Below are positions 21,445-31,045 of a stretch of DNA of 64,000 nt, piece after piece (within the stretch, counting starts at the first letter, position 1; each line of letters opens with the position of its first letter). Source of the stretch: Ensifer sp. Root278 (GTDB taxonomy: Bacteria > Pseudomonadota > Alphaproteobacteria > Rhizobiales > Rhizobiaceae); NCBI RefSeq assembly GCF_001429285.1, contig NZ_LMJJ01000012.1, forward strand, positions 394,585 through 458,584, given 5' to 3'. A model generated the notes under the pieces. That model made no database searches. It saw only the letters and a list, made by a program, of their open reading frames with translations, and had not been told where the DNA came from. Both the position numbers and the translations under genes were made by a program.

Positions 21445-22731
21445 ATGCCCTGGCAAAGCCCGATCTCGCCCGGTTACTCCTGGTATGAGGCGACCGTTCC
21501 GGATCGACCGGAGTATCCCGCCATGCCCGGATCGCGGAAAGCCAACGTCGCGATCGTCGGCGGTGGCTATACCGGGCTGCAGGCCGCCTGGAACCTGGCG
21601 CGGCAGGGCGTCGACGTCACCGTGATCGACGCCTGCCGCTTCGGCGACGGTGCCTCTGGCCGCAATGGCGGCCAGTTCGGCACCGGGCAGCGCGCCTGGG
21701 CGGACGAGACCGAGACAAGCCTTGGTCATGAGCGGGCACAGGCGCTCTTCGACATGGCGGAGAATGCCAAGCGCTATGTGCTCGACTTCGCAAGCGCCCA
21801 CGAAATCGACATCGAGTTCGTGCCCGGCCAGCTCTCGGTCGGCCACAAGAAGAGCTTCGAAAAAGACTATCGCGACCATGCGGAAGCGATGGCAACACGC
21901 TTCGGCTATCCGCATCTCTCCTTCATGGATCGGGAGGAAACCGCAAGCCGGCTCGGATCGAGCCACTACCACTTCGGCATCCGCGATGCCGGCACCGGCC
22001 ATATCCACCCGATGAAGCTGCTGGTCGGCCTTGCGAAACAGGCCGCCCTTGCCGGTGCCAATCTCTTCGAGCAGACGAAGGCAACCAAGATCGAGCGCCA
22101 AAGCGGCACGATCGTCATCACCACCGACCGCGGCACGATCACCGCCGACCGCGCGCTCGTCGCCTGCAACGCCTATATCGGCAATCTCGAGCCGGTGAGC
22201 GCCAGCCACGTCATGCCGATCCGCTCCTTCATCGGCGCAACGACGGTGCTTTCCGACCACCCAAAGGTCATTCCCGGCGGCGAATCGGTCGATGATTCGC
22301 GCTTCGTCGTGCGCTATTTCCGCAAGTCGCGGGACGGGCGGCTGCTCTTCGGCGGCCGCGAGGCCTATACCGCTGACAATCCGCTCGATATCTCGACCCA
22401 CATCCGCCGGCAGATCAGCGAGATCTATCCGGAACTTGCCAATATCGAGATCACCCATGCCTGGGGCGGCTCGGTCGGCATCACCATGCCGCGCACGCCC
22501 TTCTGTCGCGAAGTGATGCCCGGCGTCACCTCGATCGGCGGCTATTCCGGCCACGGCGTGATGCTCTCCAACTATTGCGGCAAGCTCTATGCCGACCTGG
22601 CGCTCGGAAAGGATACCGAGCTCGATCTGCTGAAAGCCCTGAAAATCCCGGCTTTTCCCGGTGGTACGCGGTTCCGCTCCGCCCTTCTCTTCCTCGCGTT
22701 AAGCTGGTACGCATTACGTGACAGGTTCTGA
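21445..22731 (+). CDS. FAD-dependent amine oxidoreductase (PuuB-like)
   Basis: A 428-aa DAO-type flavoprotein. The FAD-binding motif VAIVGGGYTGLQAAWNLARQ starts near residue 34 and the FAD-linked signature ASGRNGGQFGTGQR follows. The C-terminal GGYSGHGVMLSNYCGKL is typical of gamma-glutamylputrescine oxidases. It starts 15 bp after the ligase and so forms an operon with it. Predicted role: oxidation of the gamma-glutamylated amine to the aldehyde with H2O2 release. Confidence 0.87.
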   Translation: MPWQSPISPGYSWYEATVPDRPEYPAMPGSRKANVAIVGGGYTGLQAAWNLARQGVDVTVIDACRFGDGASGRNGGQFGTGQRAWADETETSLGHERAQALFDMAENAKRYVLDFASAHEIDIEFVPGQLSVGHKKSFEKDYRDHAEAMATRFGYPHLSFMDREETASRLGSSHYHFGIRDAGTGHIHPMKLLVGLAKQAALAGANLFEQTKATKIERQSGTIVITTDRGTITADRALVACNAYIGNLEPVSASHVMPIRSFIGATTVLSDHPKVIPGGESVDDSRFVVRYFRKSRDGRLLFGGREAYTADNPLDISTHIRRQISEIYPELANIEITHAWGGSVGITMPRTPFCREVMPGVTSIGGYSGHGVMLSNYCGKLYADLALGKDTELDLLKALKIPAFPGGTRFRSALLFLALSWYALRDRF

Positions 22732-22827
22732 GAAGCCCTCGCGGCGGCATTTTATTGCGCCGCACCCTAGCGCATTTAAATCGATTAGATTATATGTGTC
22801 CGTGACCTGAACAGATCGAGATATCCC

Positions 22828-24303
22828 ATGAGCAGCCAGATCATTCCCGTCGAACCATTTGACTATGTGGTGTTCGGGGGCACCGGCGATCTTGCGGAGC
22901 GCAAGCTGTTGCCGGCGCTCTATCACCGGCAACTGGAAGGCCAGATCACCGAGCCGACCCGCATCATCGGGGCGTCGCGCGCAGCACTGAGCCATGAGGA
23001 CTATCGCAAATTCGCCGTCGATGCGCTGAAGGAACATCTGAAGGCGGACGAGTACAAGGAAGAGGAAGTCGCCAAGTTCGCCGCGCGCCTGTTCTATGTT
23101 TCCGTCGACGCCAAGTCGGACCAGGGCTGGGACGCACTGAAGAAGATCCTCGAAGAGGGCAAGGAGCGTATCCGCGCCTTCTATCTCGCTGTCGGCCCGG
23201 CGATCTTCGGCGACATTTCCGAACGCATCCGCGATCACAAGCTGATCACCAAGAATACCCGCATCGTCGTCGAAAAGCCGATCGGCCGCGACCTCGCATC
23301 GGCGACCGAGCTCAACGACACGATCGGCAAGGTCTTCCGCGAAGAGCAGATCTTCCGTATCGACCACTATCTCGGCAAGGAGACGGTGCAGAACCTGATG
23401 GCGCTGCGCTTCGCCAATGCGCTCTACGAGCCGCTGTGGAACTCCGCCCATATCGACCACGTGCAGATCACCGTGGCGGAAGCCGTCGGCCTCGAAAACC
23501 GCGCCGGCTATTACGACAAGGCCGGTGCACTTCGCGACATGGTGCAGAACCACATCCTCCAGCTCGTCTGCTTCGTCGCCATGGAAGCGCCGACCTCGAT
23601 GGACGCGGAAGCGGTCCGCGACGAAAAGCTCAAGGTTCTGCGCGCGCTGAAGCCGATCACCTCGTCCAACGTCGAACAGGTGACGGTGCGCGGCCAGTAC
23701 CGCGCCGGCGCCTCTGCCGGCGGTCCGGTCAAGGGCTATCTCGAAGAGCTCGAAGGCGGCGTTTCGAACACCGAGACCTTCGTGGCGATCAAGGCCGAGG
23801 TCAGCAACTGGCGCTGGGCCGGCGTGCCCTTCTACATCCGTACAGGCAAGCGCCTTGCCGGCCGCATGTCGGAAATCGTCATCACCTTCAAGCAGATTCC
23901 GCACTCGATCTTCGACAACAACGCCGGCCGTATCTCCGCCAACCAGCTGGTCATTCGCCTGCAGCCGAACGAAGGCGTGAAGCAGTCGCTGATGATCAAG
24001 GATCCTGGCCCGGGCGGCATGCGCCTGCGTAACGTTTCGCTCGATATGAGCTTTGCCGAGGCATTTGCCGTGCGCAATGCCGACGCCTATGAGCGGCTGC
24101 TCTTCGACGTCGTCCGCAACAACCAGACGCTGTTCGTACGCCGCGACGAGGTCGAGGCCGCATGGAAGTGGGTCGACCCGATCCTGAAGGCCTGGGAGGA
24201 AACCGGGCAGCAGGTTCAGGGCTATACCGCCGGCACCTGGGGTCCGAGCCAGTCGATCGCGCTGATCGAGCGCGACGGCCGCACTTGGAACGATGCGATA
24301 TAG
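22828..24303 (+). CDS. zwf: Glucose-6-phosphate 1-dehydrogenase
   Basis: A 491-aa enzyme that oxidises glucose-6-phosphate to 6-phosphogluconolactone with NAD(P)+. The nucleotide-binding motif GGTGDLA is at 17-23 and the active-site signature RIDHYLGKE at 177-185, with H180 binding the substrate phosphate. First gene of zwf-pgl-edd; pgl begins 8 bp after its stop. Normal length. Confidence 0.97.
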   Translation: MSSQIIPVEPFDYVVFGGTGDLAERKLLPALYHRQLEGQITEPTRIIGASRAALSHEDYRKFAVDALKEHLKADEYKEEEVAKFAARLFYVSVDAKSDQGWDALKKILEEGKERIRAFYLAVGPAIFGDISERIRDHKLITKNTRIVVEKPIGRDLASATELNDTIGKVFREEQIFRIDHYLGKETVQNLMALRFANALYEPLWNSAHIDHVQITVAEAVGLENRAGYYDKAGALRDMVQNHILQLVCFVAMEAPTSMDAEAVRDEKLKVLRALKPITSSNVEQVTVRGQYRAGASAGGPVKGYLEELEGGVSNTETFVAIKAEVSNWRWAGVPFYIRTGKRLAGRMSEIVITFKQIPHSIFDNNAGRISANQLVIRLQPNEGVKQSLMIKDPGPGGMRLRNVSLDMSFAEAFAVRNADAYERLLFDVVRNNQTLFVRRDEVEAAWKWVDPILKAWEETGQQVQGYTAGTWGPSQSIALIERDGRTWNDAI

Positions 24304-24311
24304 GTGCGACC

Positions 24312-25010
24312 ATGACGACAGAGCTTCATACATTTGAAAACGGTGCGGCACTCGCAGAGGGCTTGGCTGACGCCGTAAGCAGCGCACTTTCTGCCGGCAT
24401 TGCAGCACGCGGTTCGGCGAGCATCGCAGTCTCCGGCGGCTCGACCCCCAAGGCTTTCTTCAAGGCGCTGTCCAAAAAGGACATCGCCTGGGACAAGGTA
24501 ACCGTGACGCTCGTTGACGAACGTTTCGTGCCGCCGGAAAGTGATCGCTCCAACCATGGCCTGGTTGCCAGCAACCTGCTTCAGGACAAGGCGGCCGCGG
24601 CCAAGTTCCTGCCGCTCTACCATGCGGCCCCGACCGCCGAGGCGGCCGCTGAAATCGCAAGCCGGGAAACGGCAGCAATCGGCGCGCCGTTCGACGTCGC
24701 CATTCTCGGCATGGGAACGGACGGGCACACCGCGTCGTTCTTCCCGGGCGGATCGCAACTCGCGCGTGCCATCGATCCGGCGACGCCGCGCGGCGTGATC
24801 ACCATGGAGGCGGAAGGTGCCGGCGAAACCCGCCTGACGCTGACCTTCGCCAGCCTTCAGGATGCGCGGCTTCTGGTGCTGCACATCGAAGGCGAAGGCA
24901 AGAAGACCGTTCTCGCCAAGGCTGAAGAGGCCGGCGACGAGAAGGACATGCCGATCCGCGCGATGCTGCGCCGTGCCGCATCGCCGGTGCAGATTTATTG
25001 GGCGCCGTAG
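24312..25010 (+). CDS. pgl: 6-phosphogluconolactonase
   Basis: A 232-aa enzyme that hydrolyses 6-phosphogluconolactone to 6-phosphogluconate. The early motif SIAVSGGSTPKAFF and the later GMGTDGHTASFFPG are characteristic of the DevB/Pgl family. The ATG at 24312 lies 8 bp after zwf, so the genes are co-translated; a longer frame from 24162 would overlap zwf. Confidence 0.95.
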   Translation: MTTELHTFENGAALAEGLADAVSSALSAGIAARGSASIAVSGGSTPKAFFKALSKKDIAWDKVTVTLVDERFVPPESDRSNHGLVASNLLQDKAAAAKFLPLYHAAPTAEAAAEIASRETAAIGAPFDVAILGMGTDGHTASFFPGGSQLARAIDPATPRGVITMEAEGAGETRLTLTFASLQDARLLVLHIEGEGKKTVLAKAEEAGDEKDMPIRAMLRRAASPVQIYWAP

Positions 25011-25205
25011 ATCGACTGCTGTTGGGTTGAATTGGCCCAATATCAAAGTGGAGACACGTTCAGCCGGTGGCGCGCTCCCGCCTGAACGGGAAAGTGTTTC
25101 TGAGAACATGCCGGGACGCGACGTGCGCTCTCCCAAGCTCGCCGCGCTCCGGACCGATGACTGGATGAAGATGAGGAGCTTCAAGGCTCCGGAACAGGAT
25201 TTGCC

Positions 25206-27026
25206 ATGTCCGCCGATTCCCGCATTGCCGCGATCACCGCTCGCATCGTCGAGCGCTCGAAACCGCACCGCGAACCCTATCTCGACCGCGTCCGCCGGGC
25301 GGCGTCGAGCGGCCCGCACCGCAGCGTGCTCGGCTGCGGCAACCTAGCGCACGGGTTTGCCGTCTGTTCCCCCCCCGAGAAGGTGGCGCTTGCGGGCGAC
25401 CGCGTGGCCAATCTCGGCATCATCACCTCCTATAATGACATGCTCTCGGCGCACCAGCCGTTCGAGACCTATCCGGCGCTCATCCGCGATGCGGCGCGCG
25501 AAGCGGGCGGCGTCGCACAGGTTGCCGGCGGTGTGCCGGCCATGTGCGATGGCGTCACCCAGGGGCAGCCGGGCATGGAGCTCTCGCTCTTCTCGCGCGA
25601 CCTGATCGCCATGGCTGCCGGCGTCGGCCTGTCGCACAACATGTTCGATTCCACCGTCTATCTCGGCGTCTGCGACAAGATCGTACCGGGTCTCGTCATT
25701 GCGGCGCTGACCTTCGGCCATCTGCCCGCCATCTTCGTGCCCGCGGGTCCGATGACCTCGGGCCTCCCGAACGACGAGAAGGCGCGGGTGCGCCAGCTCT
25801 TCGCCGAAGGCAAGGTCGGCCGCGACGAGCTTCTCGAAGCAGAGTCCAAGTCCTACCACGGGCCGGGCACCTGCACCTTCTATGGCACGGCCAACTCCAA
25901 CCAGATGCTGATGGAGATCATGGGCTTCCACCTGCCCGGCGCCTCCTTCATCAATCCCGGCACGCCGCTGCGCGACGCGCTGACGAAGGAGGCCGCCAAG
26001 CGGGCGCTGGCGATCACCGCCATGGGCAACGAGTTCACGCCCGCCGGCGAGATGATCGACGAGCGCTCGATCGTCAACGGCGTCGTCGGCCTGCATGCGA
26101 CCGGCGGCTCGACCAACCACACGATGCACCTGGTTGCCATGGCGCGCGCCGCCGGCATCGTCTTGACCTGGCAGGACATTTCCGAGCTTTCGGATATCGT
26201 GCCGCTCTTGGCCCGCGTCTATCCGAACGGCCTTGCCGATGTGAACCACTTCCATGCCGCCGGCGGCATGGGCTTCCTGATCAGCCAGTTGCTGCGGGGC
26301 GGGCTGCTGCACGATGACGTCCGCACCGTCGTCGGCCAGGGTCTCGACGCCTACAAGATCGACGTTCGGCTTGGAGCCGACGGCGGCGTCGAGCGCGTGC
26401 CGACACCGAAGGAAAGTGCTGACCCGAAGGTGCTTGCGACCATCGACCAACCGTTCCAGCATACCGGCGGCCTGAAGATGCTGACCGGCAATCTCGGCAA
26501 GGCGGTCATCAAGATTTCCGCCGTGAAACCGGATCGCCACGTCATCGAGGCCCCGGCGAAGATCTTCCACGACCAGGCCGAGCTCAATGCCGCCTTCAAG
26601 GCCGGCAAGCTCGAGGGCGATTTCGTCGCCGTCGTGCGCTTCCAGGGCCCGAAGGCGAACGGCATGCCGGAGTTGCACAAGCTGACGACCGTGCTCGGCA
26701 TCCTGCAGGATCGCGGCCAGCGCGTCGCCATCCTTACCGACGGGCGCATGTCCGGCGCCTCCGGCAAGGTACCGGCGGCGATCCACGTGACACCGGAAGC
26801 CAAGGACGGCGGCCCGATCGCCCGGATCCAGGAAGGCGATATCGTGCGTATCGACGCGGTCGCCGGGACGATCGAAGTGCTGGTCGAGGACATCGCGCTG
26901 AAGACGCGGGTACCTGCGCATGCCGACCTCTCGGACAACGATTTCGGCATGGGCCGTGAGCTTTTCGCGCCGTTCCGGGCGATTGCAGGCGCTGCCGACC
27001 ATGGAGCGAGCGTTCTCTTCCACTAG
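25206..27026 (+). CDS. edd: Phosphogluconate dehydratase
   Basis: A 606-aa IlvD/Edd-family iron-sulfur dehydratase that turns 6-phosphogluconate into KDPG, the first committed Entner-Doudoroff step. Family landmarks seen: [34 protein letters not shown] with a cluster-ligand cysteine, [14 protein letters not shown], and [22 protein letters not shown]. It follows pgl after 195 bp; an AGGA lies before the ATG. The aldolase eda is not in the window. Confidence 0.96.
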   Translation: MSADSRIAAITARIVERSKPHREPYLDRVRRAASSGPHRSVLGCGNLAHGFAVCSPPEKVALAGDRVANLGIITSYNDMLSAHQPFETYPALIRDAAREAGGVAQVAGGVPAMCDGVTQGQPGMELSLFSRDLIAMAAGVGLSHNMFDSTVYLGVCDKIVPGLVIAALTFGHLPAIFVPAGPMTSGLPNDEKARVRQLFAEGKVGRDELLEAESKSYHGPGTCTFYGTANSNQMLMEIMGFHLPGASFINPGTPLRDALTKEAAKRALAITAMGNEFTPAGEMIDERSIVNGVVGLHATGGSTNHTMHLVAMARAAGIVLTWQDISELSDIVPLLARVYPNGLADVNHFHAAGGMGFLISQLLRGGLLHDDVRTVVGQGLDAYKIDVRLGADGGVERVPTPKESADPKVLATIDQPFQHTGGLKMLTGNLGKAVIKISAVKPDRHVIEAPAKIFHDQAELNAAFKAGKLEGDFVAVVRFQGPKANGMPELHKLTTVLGILQDRGQRVAILTDGRMSGASGKVPAAIHVTPEAKDGGPIARIQEGDIVRIDAVAGTIEVLVEDIALKTRVPAHADLSDNDFGMGRELFAPFRAIAGAADHGASVLFH

Positions 27027-27035
27027 GACGCAAAT

Positions 27036-27070
27036 AGCGCCGCCTCCTGAGCCAGGGCGGCGCTCTTTTC
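27036..27070 (+). terminator. Terminator after edd
   Basis: AGCGCCGCC at 27036-27044 pairs with GGCGGCGCT at 27056-27064 and is followed by CTTTTC. Ten bases after the edd stop, so it ends the zwf-pgl-edd unit. Confidence 0.8.
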
Positions 27071-27121
27071 TAGCGAACTTTTCTTCGAGGCAGCGGCGAG
27101 CTGGGCGCCCACACCATCCGC

Positions 27122-27487
27122 TTACGGCAGCGGGCCGGGAAACATGTCATTGCGCCCATCGTAGCGCTCGATCTCCAGCGTAAATACATCGACGCCTTCG
27201 ATGCAGCGGGCATTGATGGAGATCTTGTTGTCCGGATAGCCGCTGCGCATGATCGGCGTCGAGCAGGTCGGGCAGAAGTGATGGCCCTCATTGAGGCCGC
27301 GCCAGATATAGCTCGACAGGCGGCGTTTCTCAGTGAGCAGCTTCACCTTGGCCGCGTCCACTTTCCAATGCAGGAAGCCGGAGCGCCGGCAGGTCGAACA
27401 GTTGCATTCGACGAGGCCGGTAAGCTCCTCGTTAACCTCGACTGCGATGTCGCCGCAATGGCAGGAAAGCCGATAGGGTCGCTGCAT
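27122..27487 (-). CDS. GFA (glutathione-dependent formaldehyde-activating) fold protein
   Basis: A 121-aa zinc-binding protein of the GFA/CENP-V family. The cysteine ligands are visible as CHCGDI, CNCSTCRRSG and CPTCSTP, in the spacing usual for two zinc sites. Most members are not true glutathione-formaldehyde enzymes, so no substrate is assigned. The ATG at 27487 starts directly before the first ligands; 11 further upstream residues look non-conserved. Confidence 0.85.
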   Translation of the reverse strand: MQRPYRLSCHCGDIAVEVNEELTGLVECNCSTCRRSGFLHWKVDAAKVKLLTEKRRLSSYIWRGLNEGHHFCPTCSTPIMRSGYPDNKISINARCIEGVDVFTLEIERYDGRNDMFPGPLP

Positions 27488-27575
27488 GGTTCCGGTCCCA
27501 CCTGTTGAAGAAGACCGCAACCATTCATTGCGCCGACAGGACGGTCAAGCCCCACACCTCAAGCCGCGTTCGGCC

Positions 27576-27986
27576 TCAGCGATAGATATCGAGCGTTCGG
27601 TTGCGATGGTTCGGATGGGTGCTGTAAACGAAGATGCGATTGAGATCGCGGTCGGTCAGCAGGCGGAGGAATCGCGCTTCGATGACGTTGTTGGCATGCA
27701 CGCGCTTCAGCAGGCAGCCGACCATCTGGATGCGGGCACTCGGGATATCGAGATAGAAGTTCTGCGGAAGCTGATACTGCGTCAGGATACTGATGACGGC
27801 GCCGCTTTTGGAGAGCTTGATGATCTCGCAGCGGCGGGAACTCAGCTGCGTCATGCCCTTCTCGGTATATTCGATGCGCGCCTCGTTCCGTGTGTCCTCC
27901 ATCGGAAAGTTCGCTTCCCGATCGTACATGAAGGACTCTTCCTTGTTCAGGAAGTGCTGCTGCATTGCGGGCGCCGCGCCTCTCAT
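27576..27986 (-). CDS. PilZ domain protein with degenerate c-di-GMP motif
   Basis: A 136-aa protein. The segment RNEAR (about residues 33-37) fits the PilZ RxxxR motif and KLSKSGAVI the second motif, but the D/N that normally precedes SxxG is replaced by Lys. Binding of cyclic di-GMP is therefore doubtful. PilZ proteins often act on motility or polysaccharide export, both of which are encoded further right. The start at 27986 has AGGAAAGG upstream; internal ATGs at residues 8 and 20 are alternatives. Confidence 0.7.
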   Translation of the reverse strand: MRGAAPAMQQHFLNKEESFMYDREANFPMEDTRNEARIEYTEKGMTQLSSRRCEIIKLSKSGAVISILTQYQLPQNFYLDIPSARIQMVGCLLKRVHANNVIEARFLRLLTDRDLNRIFVYSTHPNHRNRTLDIYR

Positions 27987-28064
27987 CGATATGCCTTTCC
28001 TATCCCCTTTTGAAACAGATTAGCGGCAGAGATTTAACAGAGGGTTTGATCCGTAGGTTGCATT

Positions 28065-28093
28065 GAAAAAACCCGCCCGATTTTACGGGCGGG
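28065..28093 (-). terminator. Intrinsic terminator of the agl operon
   Basis: CCCGCCCG at 28072-28079 pairs with CGGGCGGG at 28086-28093. Read on the minus strand the stem is followed by TTTTTT (28071-28066). It lies downstream of aglK and ends the operon. Confidence 0.88.
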
Positions 28094-28122
28094 TCGAGAT
28101 GACCATCTGTTCGTTAGACAAA

Positions 28123-28160
28123 TCCGGACGGAGGGCCGCTACGCACCTCTCCTGGAACTG
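28123..28160. repeat. Short repeat, copy 1
   Basis: A 38-bp element beginning TCCGGACGGAGGGCCGC and ending CTCCTGGAACTG. It matches copy 2 at 28178-28215 at 32 of 38 positions. Both lie between aglK and its terminator. Confidence 0.75.
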
Positions 28161-28177
28161 ATCTTCCAAGCCGCAAG

Positions 28178-28215
28178 TCCGGACGGAAAACCGCTACGCA
28201 CTTTTCCTGGAATTG
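28178..28215. repeat. Short repeat, copy 2
   Basis: A 38-bp element beginning TCCGGACGGAAAACCGC and ending TTTTCCTGGAATTG, 55 bp from copy 1. GGAAAA and TTTTCC inside it form an imperfect inverted repeat. It abuts the aglK stop codon. Confidence 0.75.
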
Positions 28216-28216
28216 C

Positions 28217-29305
28217 TTAGGCGCGATAGCTGCGACCGTCAGCATCGAACAGGTGCAGCTTGGCCTTGTCGGCGGTGAAGCGCACCTTGTCGCCGCGATG
28301 AACCGGCAGGATGCCGGGGATCTTGGCGATGATCGGCTCCTTGTCGACCAGACCTTCGATATAGAGCAGCGTCACTTCGCCGAGTGCCTCGACGATGGCG
28401 ACCGTGCCCTCGAACAGGAAGTCCTCGCCAGCGGAGACCTGCAGGTCTTCCGGCCGCACGCCGAAGCTCGCCGTCTTGCCGTTCTGCGATGCGTCCGTGG
28501 CTATATCGAGCGTGACGCTCTTGCCGCCGGTCAGCTTCACCGTGGTCTGCGCGCCGGTGGCCGTAATCGCCGAGGGGATGATGTTCATCGCCGGCGAGCC
28601 GATGAAGCGCGCGACGAAGAGATTGGCCGGCCGCTCGTAAAGTTCCAGCGGCGCACCCACCTGCTCGATATGGCCTTGCGACAGCACGACGATACGATCG
28701 GCAAGCGTCATTGCCTCCACCTGGTCGTGGGTGACATAGATCATCGTGGTATCAGCCATCTGCTCGTTGAGCTTGGCGATCTCGATGCGGGTCGCAACGC
28801 GCAAGGCCGCGTCGAGGTTCGACAGCGGCTCGTCGAACAGGAAGACCTTGGGGTCGCGGCAGATCGCCCGGCCGATCGCAACGCGCTGGCGTTGACCGCC
28901 CGAAAGCGCTTTCGGCAGACGATCGAGATACTTGGTGAGCTGCAGGATATCGGCGGCCGCGCGCACGCGGCGATCGATCTCCTCCTTCGACTCCTTGGCG
29001 ATCCGCATGCCGAAGGCCATGTTGTCGTACACGGTCATATGCGGATAGAGCGCGTAGGACTGGAATACCATGGCGATGCCGCGCTTCGACGGCGGCACGG
29101 TGTTGACGCGCTCGCCGTCGATGAACATGTCGCCGCCGGTGATCTCCTCGAGACCGGCGATCATGCGCAGCAGCGTCGACTTTCCGCAGCCGGACGGGCC
29201 GACGAAGACGATGAACTCGCCCTGCTTGATGTCGAGATTGATGCCATGAATGACATCGACCGCGCCGTAGGACTTGCGGATATCTTTAAGCAGCAGACCC
29301 GTCAT
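28217..29305 (-). CDS. aglK: Alpha-glucoside ABC transporter ATPase
   Basis: A 362-aa MalK-type ATPase that energises alpha-glucoside import through AglF/AglG. Walker A GPSGCGKST 36-44, signature LSGGQ 134-138, Walker B VFLFDEP 154-160 and switch H193 are intact, followed by the C-terminal MalK/OB-type regulatory domain. Last gene of aglEFGAK, 59 bp after aglA. ATPases of this group can also serve other sugar importers. Confidence 0.93.
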   Translation of the reverse strand: MTGLLLKDIRKSYGAVDVIHGINLDIKQGEFIVFVGPSGCGKSTLLRMIAGLEEITGGDMFIDGERVNTVPPSKRGIAMVFQSYALYPHMTVYDNMAFGMRIAKESKEEIDRRVRAAADILQLTKYLDRLPKALSGGQRQRVAIGRAICRDPKVFLFDEPLSNLDAALRVATRIEIAKLNEQMADTTMIYVTHDQVEAMTLADRIVVLSQGHIEQVGAPLELYERPANLFVARFIGSPAMNIIPSAITATGAQTTVKLTGGKSVTLDIATDASQNGKTASFGVRPEDLQVSAGEDFLFEGTVAIVEALGEVTLLYIEGLVDKEPIIAKIPGILPVHRGDKVRFTADKAKLHLFDADGRSYRA

Positions 29306-29364
29306 GGCACCCTCCCCTTCGGTTCTTCCCGTCTTTCCTTGCTCTCATCATTGTTGGCCAGCCG

Positions 29365-31023
29365 TCACACCAACCGAGCGAAGTACGCGCCCCAGGCCGG
29401 CAGGTTGACCATTCTATCTTTCACTTCGGCTGCAAAGCCGTGCCCTTCAAGAGCGGCGACCGGTTCGTTCGGCAGCGTGGCCGCAGCCGGCGTACCGCTC
29501 ATGTTGAACAGGCAGAAAAGCTTCTCGTTGCCATAGCTGCGCACGAAGGCGAGCACCTGTCCATCCGTGTTCAGGAACTCGATCTCGCCCTTGGCGAAAG
29601 CCGGATGCGCCTTGCGGAAATGCAGGAAGCGGCGGTAGTGCTCGAGGACGGATGCGTCATCACCCTGCTGCGCCGATACGGCACGCTCCAGGTGCTCTGC
29701 CGGCACGGGAAGCCAGGGCTTCGCGCTGCCGAAGCCGCCATTGACCGCGGCACCATCCCAGACCATCGGCGTGCGGCAACCGTCACGGCCCTTGAAGTCG
29801 GGCCAGAACTGGATGCCGTAGGGATCCTTCAGGTCCTCATAGGCGAGTTCGGCTTCGCTCAGCGCCAGCTCCTCGCCCTGATAGATGCAGACCGAGCCGC
29901 GCAGCGACATCAAGAGGCTCGCAAGCAGCTTCGCATGCGCGTCGCGATCGGCAACGCCAGCGCCCCAACGGCTGACATGGCGCACGACGTCGTGGTTGGA
30001 AAAGGCCCAGCAGGCCCAGCCCTCGGGCGCTGCCTTCTGGAAATTGCGGAGAACCTCGGCGACGGTCGCCGATGTCAGCGGATCGGGCGCCAGGAACTCG
30101 AAGGCATAGCACATCTGCATCTTGTCGCCGCCGGAGGTGTATTCGCCGGCGATCTCCAGGCCGCGCTGGCTGTCGCCGACCTCGCCGACGGCGGCGATCG
30201 CCGGAAACTCGTCCATGACCGCGCGGAACCGCTTCAGGAATGCCAGGTTCTCCGGCTGGTTCTTGTCGTAGAGATGTTCCTGATAGTTGTAGGGGTTCAC
30301 CGCCGGCGCAGTCTGCGCGTTGCGGCGTTCCGGCGCCAGCGCCGGATTGTCGCGCAGCTGCTTGTCGTGGAAGTAGAAGTTGATGGTATCGAGGCGGAAG
30401 CCGTCGACGCCGCGCTCCAGCCAGAAGCGCTCGACACCGAGCAACGCATCCTGCACTTCCGGATTGTGCAGGTTGAGATCCGGCTGCGAGGTCAGGAAGT
30501 TGTGCAGGTAATATTGCAGGCGCGTCGGATCCCAGGCCCAGGCCGAGCCGCCGAAGATCGACAGCCAGTTGTTGGGCGGGGTGCCATCCGGCTTGGAGTC
30601 GGCCCAGACGTACCAGTCGGCCTTGGCGTTGGTCCGGCTTGCGCGGCTTTCGACGAACCAGGGATGCTGATCCGAGGTATGCGAGAGAACGAGGTCGATC
30701 ATCACCCGGATGCCGAGGCGGTGCGCTTCCGCGATCACGGCGTCGAAATCGGCAAGGCTGCCGAAGATCTGGTCGACATCGGTGTAGTTGGAGACGTCGT
30801 AACCGAAATCCTTCATCGGCGAGGTGAAGAACGGCGAAATCCAGATCGCATCGGCACCGAGGGCGGCGATATGCGGCAGCCGGGCGACGATGCCCTTGAG
30901 GTCGCCGATGCCGTCGCCGTTGGAGTCCTGGTAGGAGCGCGGGTAGATCTGGTAGATCACCGCGCCGCGCCACCAGTCCCTATCCGGTTGCAAAGTGGAA
31001 GTGCTCATTTCGGTCATGCTCAT
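29365..31023 (-). CDS. aglA: Alpha-glucosidase (GH13)
   Basis: A 552-aa cytoplasmic glycoside hydrolase that releases glucose from imported alpha-glucosides such as sucrose, maltose and trehalose-like substrates. GH13 motifs in order: DLVLSHTSDQHPWF (110-123), GFRLDTINF with nucleophile D212, EVGD with acid/base E281, and SNHDVV with H344-D345. No signal peptide. It sits between the permease genes and the ATPase gene, so uptake and hydrolysis are co-expressed. Confidence 0.94.
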   Translation of the reverse strand: MSMTEMSTSTLQPDRDWWRGAVIYQIYPRSYQDSNGDGIGDLKGIVARLPHIAALGADAIWISPFFTSPMKDFGYDVSNYTDVDQIFGSLADFDAVIAEAHRLGIRVMIDLVLSHTSDQHPWFVESRASRTNAKADWYVWADSKPDGTPPNNWLSIFGGSAWAWDPTRLQYYLHNFLTSQPDLNLHNPEVQDALLGVERFWLERGVDGFRLDTINFYFHDKQLRDNPALAPERRNAQTAPAVNPYNYQEHLYDKNQPENLAFLKRFRAVMDEFPAIAAVGEVGDSQRGLEIAGEYTSGGDKMQMCYAFEFLAPDPLTSATVAEVLRNFQKAAPEGWACWAFSNHDVVRHVSRWGAGVADRDAHAKLLASLLMSLRGSVCIYQGEELALSEAELAYEDLKDPYGIQFWPDFKGRDGCRTPMVWDGAAVNGGFGSAKPWLPVPAEHLERAVSAQQGDDASVLEHYRRFLHFRKAHPAFAKGEIEFLNTDGQVLAFVRSYGNEKLFCLFNMSGTPAAATLPNEPVAALEGHGFAAEVKDRMVNLPAWGAYFARLV

Positions 31024-31045
31024 TTTCTCTGGAGGTCCTTGATAG

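Noticed and set aside
19957..22554. Minus-strand frame of 865 codons
   Set aside because: Shadow of the glutamine-synthetase-like and oxidase genes on the plus strand.
25344..27023. Minus-strand frame of 559 codons over edd
   Set aside because: Antisense shadow; edd has complete family signatures.
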